Numbered from the stretch's first letter, positions 21,592 through 31,559 are shown. The stretch is 64,000 nucleotides of DNA from an uncultured Pelagibacteraceae bacterium (GCA_902592675.1 CACJFJ010000001.1:62001-126000); one strand, 5' to 3'. Numbers and translations: made by a program. The notes: generated from the letters alone by a model not told the origin.

Positions 21592-23013
21592 TTAAAGTTT
21601 TGTGCCACCAACAGTCATCTTATTAATTAGTATAGATGGTTGAGCAACGCCTACGGGAACACCCTGGCCAGCTTTTCCACATGTTCCAATACCTGGATCC
21701 ATCATCATATCATTTCCGACCATAGAAACTTCTTTTAAAATTGAAGGACCATCTCCAATAAGTGTTGCACCTTTAATTGGAGACCCAATTTTGCCATTAA
21801 CAATCTCATAAGCTTCAGTACAATTGAATACAAATTTTCCAGAGGTAATATCAACCTGTCCACCACCAAAACTCACAGCAAAAATACCTTTATCGACAGC
21901 CTTAATCATCTCATCTTGAGTCTGATTACCACTTAGCATCATCGTATTTCTCATTCTTGGAAGAACGATATGTCTATAGTTTTCTCTTCTTCCACTACCA
22001 GTCGATTTAGTCTTCATTAATCGAGCGTTCAGTCGATCTTGCATAAAATTTTTCAAAATCCCATTTTCAATTAAAACAGTTTTTTCTGTTGGGGTTCCTT
22101 CATCATCAATTGTAAGACTACCTCTTCTGTTATCGATAGTGCCATCATCAACAATTGTAACTCCCTCACTTGCAACTTTTTGGCCCATCAAATTATGAAA
22201 AGCTGACGTTTTTTTTCTGTTAAAATCCCCCTCCAAACCATGACCAACAGCCTCATGAATTAATATTGCTGGCCAACCAGGTCCTAACACAACTTTCATT
22301 TCACCAGCTGGTGCAGGTTTACTTTCTAAATTTACTGAAGCAATTCTCAAAGCCTCATCACATACACTTTTCCATTTATCATCTTTTAAATAAGAGTCAT
22401 AGGATTGTCTTCCCCCAACACCATACACACCTGTCTCTTTCCTCCCATTTTTCTCTAGCATAACGGATACATTGAATCTTATTAAAGGACGAACATCAGT
22501 TAAAGTCTCTCCACCAGATCTAATTATTTCAACCGATTTTTGTTCACCCAAAAAATTAGCTGTAACTTGTTTAATGCTGTCATCTTTTGAACGTAAATAA
22601 TTATTTACCTCATTAAGTATTTTTATTTTTTCATTAAGAGATTTTTGTTCAATAGGGTTAATGTTTTCATAATATTTTTTATTAGATTTAGGAATTTCAT
22701 GATTATAGGTACCTTTGATAGATTTAAGCGTCGATTTTAAATTTTCTGAAGATTGCTTTAATGAGTTTTTTGAAATTTCGTTAGAGTGAGAATAAGCAAC
22801 TACCTCATCGGAGATAGCTCTAAAACCAAATCCTAAATCTGAATTATAACTAGAATTTTTTATCTTATTATCATCTAGTAAAATTGACTCAGATTTAGAA
22901 TTTTCTAAGTATAATTCACCATCATCACATTTTTGAAGAGTATCTGAAATAATATTTTCAGCCTCGCTTCTAGATAGGTCAGATTTTTCAAAAAAATCAC
23001 TCATAAGAGACAT
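21592..23013 (-). CDS. tldD: metalloprotease TldD
   Basis: HEAVGHGLEGDFNRK (HExxxH) motif; VDDGTIDNRRGSLTIDDEGTPT. Confidence 0.96.
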   Translation of the reverse strand: MSLMSDFFEKSDLSRSEAENIISDTLQKCDDGELYLENSKSESILLDDNKIKNSSYNSDLGFGFRAISDEVVAYSHSNEISKNSLKQSSENLKSTLKSIKGTYNHEIPKSNKKYYENINPIEQKSLNEKIKILNEVNNYLRSKDDSIKQVTANFLGEQKSVEIIRSGGETLTDVRPLIRFNVSVMLEKNGRKETGVYGVGGRQSYDSYLKDDKWKSVCDEALRIASVNLESKPAPAGEMKVVLGPGWPAILIHEAVGHGLEGDFNRKKTSAFHNLMGQKVASEGVTIVDDGTIDNRRGSLTIDDEGTPTEKTVLIENGILKNFMQDRLNARLMKTKSTGSGRRENYRHIVLPRMRNTMMLSGNQTQDEMIKAVDKGIFAVSFGGGQVDITSGKFVFNCTEAYEIVNGKIGSPIKGATLIGDGPSILKEVSMVGNDMMMDPGIGTCGKAGQGVPVGVAQPSILINKMTVGGTKL

Positions 23014-23098
23014 TAAATAGATTGTTTCAAAGATTTTTCAACTAGAGTATTTTACGCATGTACATATATGGGACAAATTAGTAATAAAATATATAATT

Positions 23099-23455
23099 AT
23101 GAAAGTATATTTTAATAATTCTTGTAAAATTTGTAAGGCAGAAATTGATCTTTATAAAAAGGAAAAAATAGACGAAATTGATTGGGTTGATATCACAGAC
23201 AATGAATTAGCTGAACAAGAAACCTCTAAAGATAGTAAACAACTTTTAAGAAGACTGCATGTAAAAGATGGTGAGAAAGTTTTCGGGGGTGCAGAAGCTT
23301 TTTTATTATTATGGAAAAAAATGCCAAAATATAAATTTCTTTATAAATTTTTTAAATTACCAATCATCTTTAATATATTTAAAATTGTGTACGAAATAGT
23401 AGCTTTCCTTCTCTACTTAAAAAATAAAAAGCAACTTAAAAAATCTAACTTGTAA
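23099..23455 (+). CDS. DUF393 (DCC/YuxK) thiol-disulfide oxidoreductase-like protein
   Basis: MKVYFNNSCKICKAEIDLYKK; VFGGAEAFLLLW. Confidence 0.8.
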   Translation: MKVYFNNSCKICKAEIDLYKKEKIDEIDWVDITDNELAEQETSKDSKQLLRRLHVKDGEKVFGGAEAFLLLWKKMPKYKFLYKFFKLPIIFNIFKIVYEIVAFLLYLKNKKQLKKSNL

Positions 23456-23738
23456 AAAATAATAAAAATTTACTTAATAAAGACATGGAAGATATAAACA
23501 TCACTAAGACTATAGAATACATTAGTAATATAATTTTATTCTTTTTTCTTCTTAATCTAACAAAATCCTTATCATCCAAATCAGAGATGTCTCTCTCGCC
23601 GAGAACTGGATAATCATATGTAAACCTCCATGTACTATCACCAAGTCTTGGGTCTAAATTATTATAATATGTGATCCACGCAATAATGTATCTGAAAATT
23701 AAATATAAAATTATTAATATGGCAGATCCTAAAATCAT
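23445..23738 (-). CDS. hypothetical two-TM protein
   Basis: Hydrophobic N- and C-terminal helices with a charged middle; no recognised domain. Confidence 0.55.
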   Translation of the reverse strand: MILGSAILIILYLIFRYIIAWITYYNNLDPRLGDSTWRFTYDYPVLGERDISDLDDKDFVRLRRKKNKIILLMYSIVLVMFISSMSLLSKFLLFFTS

Positions 23739-23768
23739 GACAGATAATACCTAATTTAATATAAATGT

Positions 23769-24965
23769 TTAATTATTATTTTTGGCTCTTTTCCTTGCAA
23801 TAAGTTGCGTTAAAGAGTCTACCATTGTATCCGAGGCTTTGAAGATATCTACATTTCTAAACTCATGAGAAAAATTTTTTTCAGGATTAGTTTTATCTTC
23901 AATAACAATTCCTTCATCTGGAGAATTATTTTTAATATAAATCAATAATAACCAATCATCATCTTGAGACTCATCCCATTTAATAAAAACTTCACCTGTT
24001 TCAAATCTTCTATCTATACAACGAAAAATAGACATGTCGCGAGTGATATGTCTTTTGTTTAATTGAAATACTAGGCTACTTGCACTTCTGTAAAAACTTT
24101 CTAATGCGAATTCAATTTTTTGTCTTGCTAAAGTATATTCTTTTTCTTTTTCTAATAAGGTTTCTCTATCTTCATCACCTTGAAGATTAACCCCTAATGC
24201 TTCAACTCTTTCTTTAATTTTTTGATCTCGAAGTAATCGATATTTTTCCTTAAGTTTATCAATTCTTTCTTGTAAGCCTGCATAGTCCTCTCTTTTTTCT
24301 TTTAAAGAAATTTTCTCAAGTTTTTCTAGTTCTTTGACTTCTCTAATTCTGAATTTTTCAATTTGTTTATCTAGTCTTAATTGTTTTAAAAACTGTTTTT
24401 GTTTTTCAGCTTGCTCAATTCTCAAAAGAGCTTGTTCTTTTCTTAGGAATAATTTTATATCTTTTACTCTTTGTTTTTCTAATCTAGCTTCTTCTTTAAG
24501 TGTTTGTTCTTTTAATTTGACTCTGAGAGCTTGTTCTTTCTCTTTCTGTTTAGCTAACTCAATTTTTTTTTCCCTCTCTCTTTCAATTTTTTCTATCTTT
24601 ATTCTTCTTTTTTCATCACGTTTTAAAACTTTATAACTTGAAATTGTCTCTGAAATTTTGTCAAAGAAACCTTGAATATGTTTTTCTAAACTAAAATTAA
24701 ATTTAAAATTGAATTGAGGTTTCAAGGATAGCTGCAATTTAACTAATTTTAAAACTATACTTTTGTTTTGGGTTTTTTTTATTCGTTTCAAATAATTAGT
24801 TTTTTGAAATTTTTTAACTTTATTTTTCCTTTTTTTGATAACTCTTTTTTTTTTAAATCTTTTAACAACTCTTTTGTTTTTTTTACTTTTTCTTCGAAAT
24901 TTGTAGAGTTTGGCTTTTTTTAATATTTTTCTTTTTTTTTTTGATTTTTTTTGTTTTTTTTTCAT
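23769..24965 (-). CDS. hypothetical protein: extreme Lys/Arg-rich N-terminus, long coiled coil, C-terminal globular region
   Basis: First 69 aa contain 40 K/R and no D/E; then a long charged heptad-like helix; a C-terminal region of roughly 115-120 aa looks globular. Confidence 0.75.
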   Translation of the reverse strand: MKKKQKKSKKKRKILKKAKLYKFRRKSKKNKRVVKRFKKKRVIKKRKNKVKKFQKTNYLKRIKKTQNKSIVLKLVKLQLSLKPQFNFKFNFSLEKHIQGFFDKISETISSYKVLKRDEKRRIKIEKIEREREKKIELAKQKEKEQALRVKLKEQTLKEEARLEKQRVKDIKLFLRKEQALLRIEQAEKQKQFLKQLRLDKQIEKFRIREVKELEKLEKISLKEKREDYAGLQERIDKLKEKYRLLRDQKIKERVEALGVNLQGDEDRETLLEKEKEYTLARQKIEFALESFYRSASSLVFQLNKRHITRDMSIFRCIDRRFETGEVFIKWDESQDDDWLLLIYIKNNSPDEGIVIEDKTNPEKNFSHEFRNVDIFKASDTMVDSLTQLIARKRAKNNN

Positions 24966-24994
24966 TTCTGAGAAGAAATGATCCTATCAATATT

Positions 24995-26182
24995 TTATTG
25001 ATAAATATAGTCTCTAGTCACAGGTGTTGATCTATAATTTTTAGAAAGCTGAAATTGATACACAACTTGATCTCCCCACTTAAATGCCATTTCACAACCA
25101 GTAAGATAAAACTCCCACATTCTAAAAAATTTTTCATCAAACATTTGGATAATTTTCTCTTTATTTTTTATGCAATTCTCTTTCCAATTTCTCAATGTGT
25201 GTGAATAATGGAGCCTTAAGACCTCAATATCAGTCACTATTAAGCCAGCTTTTTCAATGGGGTTAGTTACTTCACTTAAGCTTGGAGTATAACCGCCTGG
25301 AAAAATATATTTTGTAATCCATGGATGAGGATCTCTTGGAGGATTTACAGATCCAATAGTGTGGATCAGTGAAACCCCATCCTCTTTTAACATTTTTTCA
25401 ATTTGATTGAAAAATTTCTTATAAAATTTCCTTCCAACATGTTCAAACATTCCAACACTTACTATTCTATCAAATTTTTCATTTAACTCTCTATAATCCA
25501 TTAATTTAAATTTTACTTGATTCTCTAAATTCAATTCTTTTGCTTTTTGTTTACAATAATTAAATTGATTTTCTGATAAAGTAATGCCAGTTACTTCACA
25601 TTGGGCACTTTTGGCTATATCAATTGCAAGTGAACCCCACCCACATCCAATATCTAAAACTTTTTGATTAGATTTTATATTTAATTTTTTTATTATATGT
25701 TGAATTTTGTTATTTTGGGCTGTTTCTAAACTATCATTTTCATTTTTGAAATATGCACAAGAATATTGTCTCTTTGGATCTAAAAATAAGTCATATAAGT
25801 CATCTTTAATATCGTAATGGTGAGATACGTTCATTTTAGATTTTTTAATAAAATTAAAGTTAGTTAAATATCTATATGATCCTCTTAATCTATTTATTAA
25901 ATAACTAAAAAAATTTAATTCTCCCCTACCAATATTCATTAAGGCAAGATCTAAAAAATCTGTAAGCGTACCGTTTTCTATGGCAATTTCACCATTGGTA
26001 TATGCCTCACCAAAATACAAATCAGGGTGGAATAACAATTTATAATGTAGATTTTTATTTAAAATTTTTAGTTTAATAGGATTTTCACTTGGTTCTCCAA
26101 TAATATAATCTTTTGAATTTGCATCAGTTAAAATGAAGCCTCCTTTTTTAAAAACTTTATTCAAAAACCTTGCTAAATGCAT
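24995..26182 (-). CDS. cfa: cyclopropane-fatty-acyl-phospholipid synthase family methyltransferase
   Basis: VLDIGCGWGSLAIDIA, MFEHVGRKFY, FPGGYTPSLSE motifs. Confidence 0.88.
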   Translation of the reverse strand: MHLARFLNKVFKKGGFILTDANSKDYIIGEPSENPIKLKILNKNLHYKLLFHPDLYFGEAYTNGEIAIENGTLTDFLDLALMNIGRGELNFFSYLINRLRGSYRYLTNFNFIKKSKMNVSHHYDIKDDLYDLFLDPKRQYSCAYFKNENDSLETAQNNKIQHIIKKLNIKSNQKVLDIGCGWGSLAIDIAKSAQCEVTGITLSENQFNYCKQKAKELNLENQVKFKLMDYRELNEKFDRIVSVGMFEHVGRKFYKKFFNQIEKMLKEDGVSLIHTIGSVNPPRDPHPWITKYIFPGGYTPSLSEVTNPIEKAGLIVTDIEVLRLHYSHTLRNWKENCIKNKEKIIQMFDEKFFRMWEFYLTGCEMAFKWGDQVVYQFQLSKNYRSTPVTRDYIYQ

Positions 26183-27067
26183 TTATGCCGCCTTTTGTGG
26201 TTTAAGTTGAAAATTCAAACTTTTTAAATTCATAAATAAATCTTTTTGCTCCCTTTCATTAAGGAGTCGTAAAGGTGGTAAAATATTTTTATAAATGTCC
26301 TTTTCTTTACAAAAAAAGCTGTGTAAGCCTGAAATAAGATTATATTTATCAAAAGCTTCTCTTACATCGCATAATTTTTTGTTAACCGATTGTTTTTTAC
26401 CTGAAATAAAATCATCATAAACTTTTCTAGATAAATCTGCAGTCACATTACAAGTAGCTGTAATAATCCCTGAACAACCTAATTCTAGACCCTTCAATAA
26501 TTTCAATTCTGAACCAGGAAAAATTGAAAAATTTTTGATATCAAGTTTATCATACAAATTATAGGTACTATCTTTAACTCCTACAATTTGACCAGGAAAT
26601 TTACTAACTAATTTTTTAACGCACTCAACGCTAAATTTATATCCGCATAATTTTTCAAAATTATATAATATAATTTGACTTTCGGGGATATAGGCTAAAA
26701 TTTTTGAATAAAATTCAATCACATCTGTATCACCATAATTATAGTAAGCTGGAGGCATAATCAAAAATTTTTTAAAATTTAGAGAATTTGCAATCTTCAT
26801 AAAATTAATTGTTTCAGATAAAGAGTTTAAGCCAGTTCCAATCAAGTGTTTATCTCTATATCTGCTTTTCGATAATTGATTTAATAATTTTATTTTTTCA
26901 GATATTGAAATTAACTGTGCTTGTCCAGTACTTCCAAATATTGCTGTTCCATGACAACCTTGATCTATTAACATATCAGCATGATCGATGGTTTTGTCAA
27001 TATTTAGGCTTAAATCAGAATTTAGAACTGACATAGAGGCTGCAAAAATTCCACTTATTTTTGTCAT
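26183..27067 (-). CDS. dihydrodipicolinate synthase/N-acetylneuraminate lyase family aldolase
   Basis: GSTGQAQLIS, ILYNFEKLCG, IVGVKDSTYN (Schiff-base Lys). Confidence 0.8.
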   Translation of the reverse strand: MTKISGIFAASMSVLNSDLSLNIDKTIDHADMLIDQGCHGTAIFGSTGQAQLISISEKIKLLNQLSKSRYRDKHLIGTGLNSLSETINFMKIANSLNFKKFLIMPPAYYNYGDTDVIEFYSKILAYIPESQIILYNFEKLCGYKFSVECVKKLVSKFPGQIVGVKDSTYNLYDKLDIKNFSIFPGSELKLLKGLELGCSGIITATCNVTADLSRKVYDDFISGKKQSVNKKLCDVREAFDKYNLISGLHSFFCKEKDIYKNILPPLRLLNEREQKDLFMNLKSLNFQLKPQKAA

Positions 27068-27115
27068 AATAAAAATTTATATAAAAATATACTCAGTAAA
27101 GTTTATAAATACCAT

Positions 27116-28078
27116 ATGAAAATATTAGCAGTTCAGAGCAGAATGGGTATTGGGGATACCGTAATTTTCTTGCCATTTATTAAGGCTTTGTCAAAAAAAT
27201 TTAATTCACCAATAAGTATATTGGTTAAGGAAAACTCTAAAGCTCACCAATATTTACATCAGACTGACTATATTGATAAGATCCTAATTTTAGAAAGAGA
27301 TAATAAAAATAATAATAAACATGATGGTTTTTTCGGTATTTTCAATCTAGTTAATGATTTAAAAAAACATAAATTTGATAAAATTTTTATATTCAATTCA
27401 TCTCTTAGATTTTACCTAATCGCAAAAATGTCTGGTATTCCAAAAATTTTTCAATATCCATTATTCACAAAAACTGGACAGCACATAATTGAAGTTCCTA
27501 AAAAATTCTTAAAAACAAATTTAGATCTAGATATTAATGAAGATCCTGAAGTTCAAATAAATAATGATTCAATTTCTAAAGCAATACAAAAATTTCAAAT
27601 AGATAAAAATAAAATGAATATTTTATTGGGCATAGGTGGCTCTGGACCAACAAAAAGAATTCCTGCAAAAACTTTTTTAAGTGTAATAGATAAGATATCA
27701 AAAATTAAAAACTGCAAATTTTTTCTTGCAACAGGTAAGGCAAATGAAGAACAGGACATATTAAATATAATTTTGCAGTCTAGATTCAAAAATTTTTGTA
27801 CTCGTTTGGATAATTTATCTATCAATGAGATTTTACCGGTAATTAAGAATTGCGATGTATCTATCTGTAACGACTCGAGCTTTAGTCATTTATCTTCAGC
27901 TTTGGGAATTAAAACAATTACTTTAATGGCTGATACACCCTTAATTTATGGAAATTATAGTACAAAAATGTTTCCCATTATCCCAAAAGGAGAAAAAACA
28001 GTCTCGCACAAAACTTTAGGCAAAGACAAAATAGATCCACAAACAATTTTTGAAAAATTTAAAGAAATTACTGATTAA
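27116..28078 (+). CDS. glycosyltransferase family 9 (heptosyltransferase-like)
   Basis: MGIGDTVIFLPFIKAL; CDVSICNDSSFSHLSSALGIKTI. Confidence 0.82.
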   Translation: MKILAVQSRMGIGDTVIFLPFIKALSKKFNSPISILVKENSKAHQYLHQTDYIDKILILERDNKNNNKHDGFFGIFNLVNDLKKHKFDKIFIFNSSLRFYLIAKMSGIPKIFQYPLFTKTGQHIIEVPKKFLKTNLDLDINEDPEVQINNDSISKAIQKFQIDKNKMNILLGIGGSGPTKRIPAKTFLSVIDKISKIKNCKFFLATGKANEEQDILNIILQSRFKNFCTRLDNLSINEILPVIKNCDVSICNDSSFSHLSSALGIKTITLMADTPLIYGNYSTKMFPIIPKGEKTVSHKTLGKDKIDPQTIFEKFKEITD

Positions 28079-28578
28079 GAAATATCGTTTAATACAATAT
28101 CTTTTGCTTCATTAACAATTGAGGATAATCTCGAGGTTTCAGGAGAAATGTCAGGATGAATTTTTTTTTGTATTTTAATATATGCTTGATTTACATCCTC
28201 TTTTGTAATTTTTTTATTCATGTCCAAGTTTAAAATTTTATATGCCTCTGAAACAGAAATAGAAGATACGTTATTTGAGCCTGTCTGATTAAAAGAAAAA
28301 CGTCCAGATCTTCTTAAGGTTTGAATGAGCCTAAAAAGAGAAATTAATTGAAAAATAGATAAACCTTTTAGTTTCAATAGTGCTAAACTTGCCAAAGTAA
28401 GAGGAAGGGTTAATAAAAATTTCCCGCCAATTGCAAACAAAATCGCTAAAGCAAATAATCCCAATATAATTAAAAATCTAAGGCCCTTCGAAATTTTTCT
28501 AGAGGAAATGTTAGATATCAAACGTAGTAGAAAATAAAAAATGGTTAATATAACCACTGTATAAATTATTATATTCAT
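28075..28578 (-). CDS. membrane-anchored protein with C-terminal J domain (Tim14/Pam18-like)
   Basis: N-terminal TM segments; C-terminal EAYKILNL...AYIKIQKKIHPDISPETSRLSSIVNEAKDIVL with HPD. Confidence 0.78.
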   Translation of the reverse strand: MNIIIYTVVILTIFYFLLRLISNISSRKISKGLRFLIILGLFALAILFAIGGKFLLTLPLTLASLALLKLKGLSIFQLISLFRLIQTLRRSGRFSFNQTGSNNVSSISVSEAYKILNLDMNKKITKEDVNQAYIKIQKKIHPDISPETSRLSSIVNEAKDIVLNDIS

Positions 28579-28592
28579 ATATTTTTAACATA

Positions 28593-30674
28593 ATGAAAAT
28601 ACCACAACTTCAAAAAAAACCAGAGATTAAATCTTGTCACAATACGACATGGGAAGATAATTATAGTTGGATCCATCAAGATAACATTCTTGAGGTTTTA
28701 AAAGATAGTTCCAAATTACTTCCAGATGTAAAGAAATATCTTGAGGATGAAAACAATTTTACAGAACATAATTTAAAAGACACAAAAAAATGTCAAAAAA
28801 TTTTATTTAATGAGATAAAAAGTAGAATTAAGTTAGATGATGAGTCCTTAAAATTTAAAGATAAAAAGTATGAATATTGGACTAAAACAACTGCAGCTGG
28901 AAATTATTCAATAAAACTTAGAAACAAAATTGGTAGTAATGTAACCGAAGAATATTGGAATGGTGATACGGAAAAAGAAAAATTAAGAACTGAATATTTT
29001 GGTGTGGGTGATTTAGAGGTAAGTTATAATGATAAACTTTTAGGTTACTCTTTAGATTTGAAAGGCTCTGAATATTATTCAATTTATATAAAAGATCTTT
29101 CCTCAGGAAAATTAGTAACTGAAAAAATAGAAGATACAAGCGGAAGTATCGCTTTTAGTTTGGATGACAAGTATTTTTTTTATTCAAAGCTGGATAAATT
29201 TCATAGGCCGCGAAAAATATTTCGACATAAAATTGGATCATCAATCAAGGATGATGAGCTTATTTTTGAGGAGAAAAGTGAAGCATTTACTGTAGGCATA
29301 AGTTTGAGTTCGGATGAAAAATATTTTTTTATAACCACATCTGATCATAATACATCCGAACAATATTACTTTGAGGCCACAGAAAAAAATCCAGAACCAA
29401 AATTAATAAAAAAAAGAAAAAAAGGCGTAATTTATTCTATCAATTCCTGGGGTGGATATTTTTATTGTCATACCAATGATAACGCTGAAGATTTTAAAAT
29501 TGAGAGATGTGATAATTTATCTAATCAAAAATGGGAGATTTTTGTTGCTGCTAAAGATGAAGTTTTAATTGGAGGATTAATCTTTTTAAATAATTGGATC
29601 ATCAGGGGGGAAAAGTCAGATGCATTGGCAAAATTATTTGTTAGAAATAATCAAACGGGAATAGAGGAAGAATTAAAATTTTCTGATGAGTCCGTAATTG
29701 TGCCTAATGTTTCATTAATACAAAGAGATAGGAATACTGACTTAGTTCACTTATCATACTCATCTCCTAAAACACCAGGTAAGACTTTTTTATATAATTT
29801 AAAAACAAAAGAAAAAAAATTAGTTAAAGAACAAGAAATCCCATCTGGTCATGATCCAAATGACTATATAGTTGAAAGATTAGAGTGCCCATCACATGAT
29901 GGAAGATTGGTTCCGATTACAATCACTAGACACAAAAAAACAAAAATTGATGGATCCGCAAATTTACTTTTATATGGATATGGATCATATGGAAGTTCAA
30001 TGACACCAGAATTTTCCTCATCTAGATTAAGTTTAATTGATAGAGATATTATATGGGTAACAGCGCACATTAGAGGAGGAATGGAAAGAGGAATGAAATG
30101 GTGGAAAGAGGGAAAACTTCTCAATAAAAAAAATACGTTTGAGGATTATATACACGTCGCAAAATTTTTAATTGAAAAAGGTTATTCATCAAAAGGAAAA
30201 ATTATTGGTATGGGGGGATCAGCTGGTGGTTTATTGATGGGTGCGGTAGTCAATCAATCACCAGAATTATTTCTTGGAATTGTTATGGCTGTGCCATTTG
30301 TTGACTCTTTAACTACTAACTTAGACCATTCTTTACCACTAACGATTGGGGAATTTGATGAATTTGGAAATGCAAAAGACAAAAAAGAGCATTTCGATTA
30401 CATTTATTCTTATGCCCCATATAACAATATAAAAAAAATGGATTACCCTCACATATTAATTACGACAAGCTTAAGTGATAATAGAGTGTTGTTCGATGAG
30501 CCAGCAAAATTTACAGCCAAACTTAGAGATTTTAAAACAGATAATAATTTACTTTTGTTAAAAACTGAAATGAATGCGGGCCATGGAGGTAAGTCAGGTA
30601 GAGATGGTGCTATTGAAGAAATATCTTTTGACTATGCATTTATATTAAAGATCTCTGAAAAAATTAAAATTTAG
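28593..30674 (+). CDS. ptrB: oligopeptidase B (S9 family)
   Basis: GMGGSAGGLLMGAVVN, GYGSYGSSMTPEFS, NAGHGGKSGR. Confidence 0.95.
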   Translation: MKIPQLQKKPEIKSCHNTTWEDNYSWIHQDNILEVLKDSSKLLPDVKKYLEDENNFTEHNLKDTKKCQKILFNEIKSRIKLDDESLKFKDKKYEYWTKTTAAGNYSIKLRNKIGSNVTEEYWNGDTEKEKLRTEYFGVGDLEVSYNDKLLGYSLDLKGSEYYSIYIKDLSSGKLVTEKIEDTSGSIAFSLDDKYFFYSKLDKFHRPRKIFRHKIGSSIKDDELIFEEKSEAFTVGISLSSDEKYFFITTSDHNTSEQYYFEATEKNPEPKLIKKRKKGVIYSINSWGGYFYCHTNDNAEDFKIERCDNLSNQKWEIFVAAKDEVLIGGLIFLNNWIIRGEKSDALAKLFVRNNQTGIEEELKFSDESVIVPNVSLIQRDRNTDLVHLSYSSPKTPGKTFLYNLKTKEKKLVKEQEIPSGHDPNDYIVERLECPSHDGRLVPITITRHKKTKIDGSANLLLYGYGSYGSSMTPEFSSSRLSLIDRDIIWVTAHIRGGMERGMKWWKEGKLLNKKNTFEDYIHVAKFLIEKGYSSKGKIIGMGGSAGGLLMGAVVNQSPELFLGIVMAVPFVDSLTTNLDHSLPLTIGEFDEFGNAKDKKEHFDYIYSYAPYNNIKKMDYPHILITTSLSDNRVLFDEPAKFTAKLRDFKTDNNLLLLKTEMNAGHGGKSGRDGAIEEISFDYAFILKISEKIKI

Positions 30675-30678
30675 CATC

Positions 30679-30706
30679 TTGAAAAAAATCAAATAACTCC
30701 CATATA
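30679..30706 (+). promoter_or_regulatory. RpoH (sigma-32)-like promoter upstream of hsp20
   Basis: CTTGAAA (30679-30685), 14-nt spacer, CCCATAT (30700-30706), close to the E. coli sigma-32 consensus. Confidence 0.75.
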
Positions 30707-30768
30707 AGTTATGTTGGTCGCCTAATGGGGCTAACAATAAATAAACTTGCTTAACAAAGGAGGATATT

Positions 30769-31215
30769 ATGACAAGTAAGGATTTATCTATATTTAACTC
30801 ACTAAGACCTTTTTCAATTGGTTTTGACGATATGTTTGATCAATTTGAAAATATGCTTGGTAATGGTTCTTTGACTATGCAGTCAAATTACCCACCTTAT
30901 AACATCAGAAAAACTGGTAAGGATAATTATGCAATTGAAGTTGCTTTGGCTGGTTTTAGCAAAAATGATGTTGAAGTTGAGTTTGAAGATAATTTATTAA
31001 CTGTAAAAACAAAACAAGTTAATAAAACTGAAAATAATAATGCTGATGGAGAAATAATTCACAAAGGTATCTCGCAAAGACAGTTTGCTAGATCATTTAC
31101 TATAGCTGATGATGTGAAAGTAAATGGAGCTGAATTAAAAGACGGTCTATTAACAATATCTTGTGAAAGAATTGTTCCAGAGCATAAAAAAAGAAAACTT
31201 ATTGAAATTAGATAA
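30769..31215 (+). CDS. Hsp20-family small heat shock protein
   Basis: PPYNIRKTGKDNYAIEVALAGFSKNDVEVEFEDNLLTVKT; AAAGGAGG Shine-Dalgarno. Confidence 0.95.
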   Translation: MTSKDLSIFNSLRPFSIGFDDMFDQFENMLGNGSLTMQSNYPPYNIRKTGKDNYAIEVALAGFSKNDVEVEFEDNLLTVKTKQVNKTENNNADGEIIHKGISQRQFARSFTIADDVKVNGAELKDGLLTISCERIVPEHKKRKLIEIR

Positions 31216-31222
31216 GTACTCC

Positions 31223-31253
31223 TTACTTGCGGAGATAGATTCTCCGCAAGTAA
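31223..31253. terminator. perfect hairpin between convergent genes
   Basis: TTACTTGCGGAGA-TAGAT-TCTCCGCAAGTAA: 13-bp perfect stem with 5-nt loop; no T-tract on either side. Confidence 0.6.
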
Positions 31254-31559
31254 TCAAAAGCAACCGTTAGAAACAAAACCAATAACAATCAATTTTGAGT
31301 TTACCTCAAATCTTCTTTCACAAGGAATTCCATATTTTTTTGTGTTATAAATTAAGACTAAATTTCCTTTTTCATTTTTAAAGTCCTCATCTGGACTACC
31401 TAAGCTTTTTTTTAAATCCTCAGAGGAATTACCTATGAACGCACTTAATTTTTTATTTTCCTTTTCAACTATAGCGTCAGTCTTTTGTTTAATTGTCTGG
31501 CAACCAAGTAAAGAAAATATTAAAAAGACACATATAGTTGAAATCTTAATTTTTTTCAT
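31254..31559 (-). CDS. small lipoprotein (SmpA/OmlA-like domain possible)
   Basis: Likely start at internal Met (MKKIKISTICVFLIFSLLGCQ) with lipobox LLGC; LKKSLGSPDEDF motif. Confidence 0.6.
   Translation of the reverse strand: MKKIKISTICVFLIFSLLGCQTIKQKTDAIVEKENKKLSAFIGNSSEDLKKSLGSPDEDFKNEKGNLVLIYNTKKYGIPCERRFEVNSKLIVIGFVSNGCF

Noticed and set aside
20275-23013. TldD/PmbA as part of a RiPP (microcin-like) cluster
   Set aside because: No precursor peptide, cyclodehydratase or transporter nearby; TldD/E are common stand-alone proteases.
24334-24636. 100-aa ORF antisense to the Lys-rich coiled-coil gene
   Set aside because: Low-complexity Phe/Ser/Leu antisense of charged codons; not a plausible protein.
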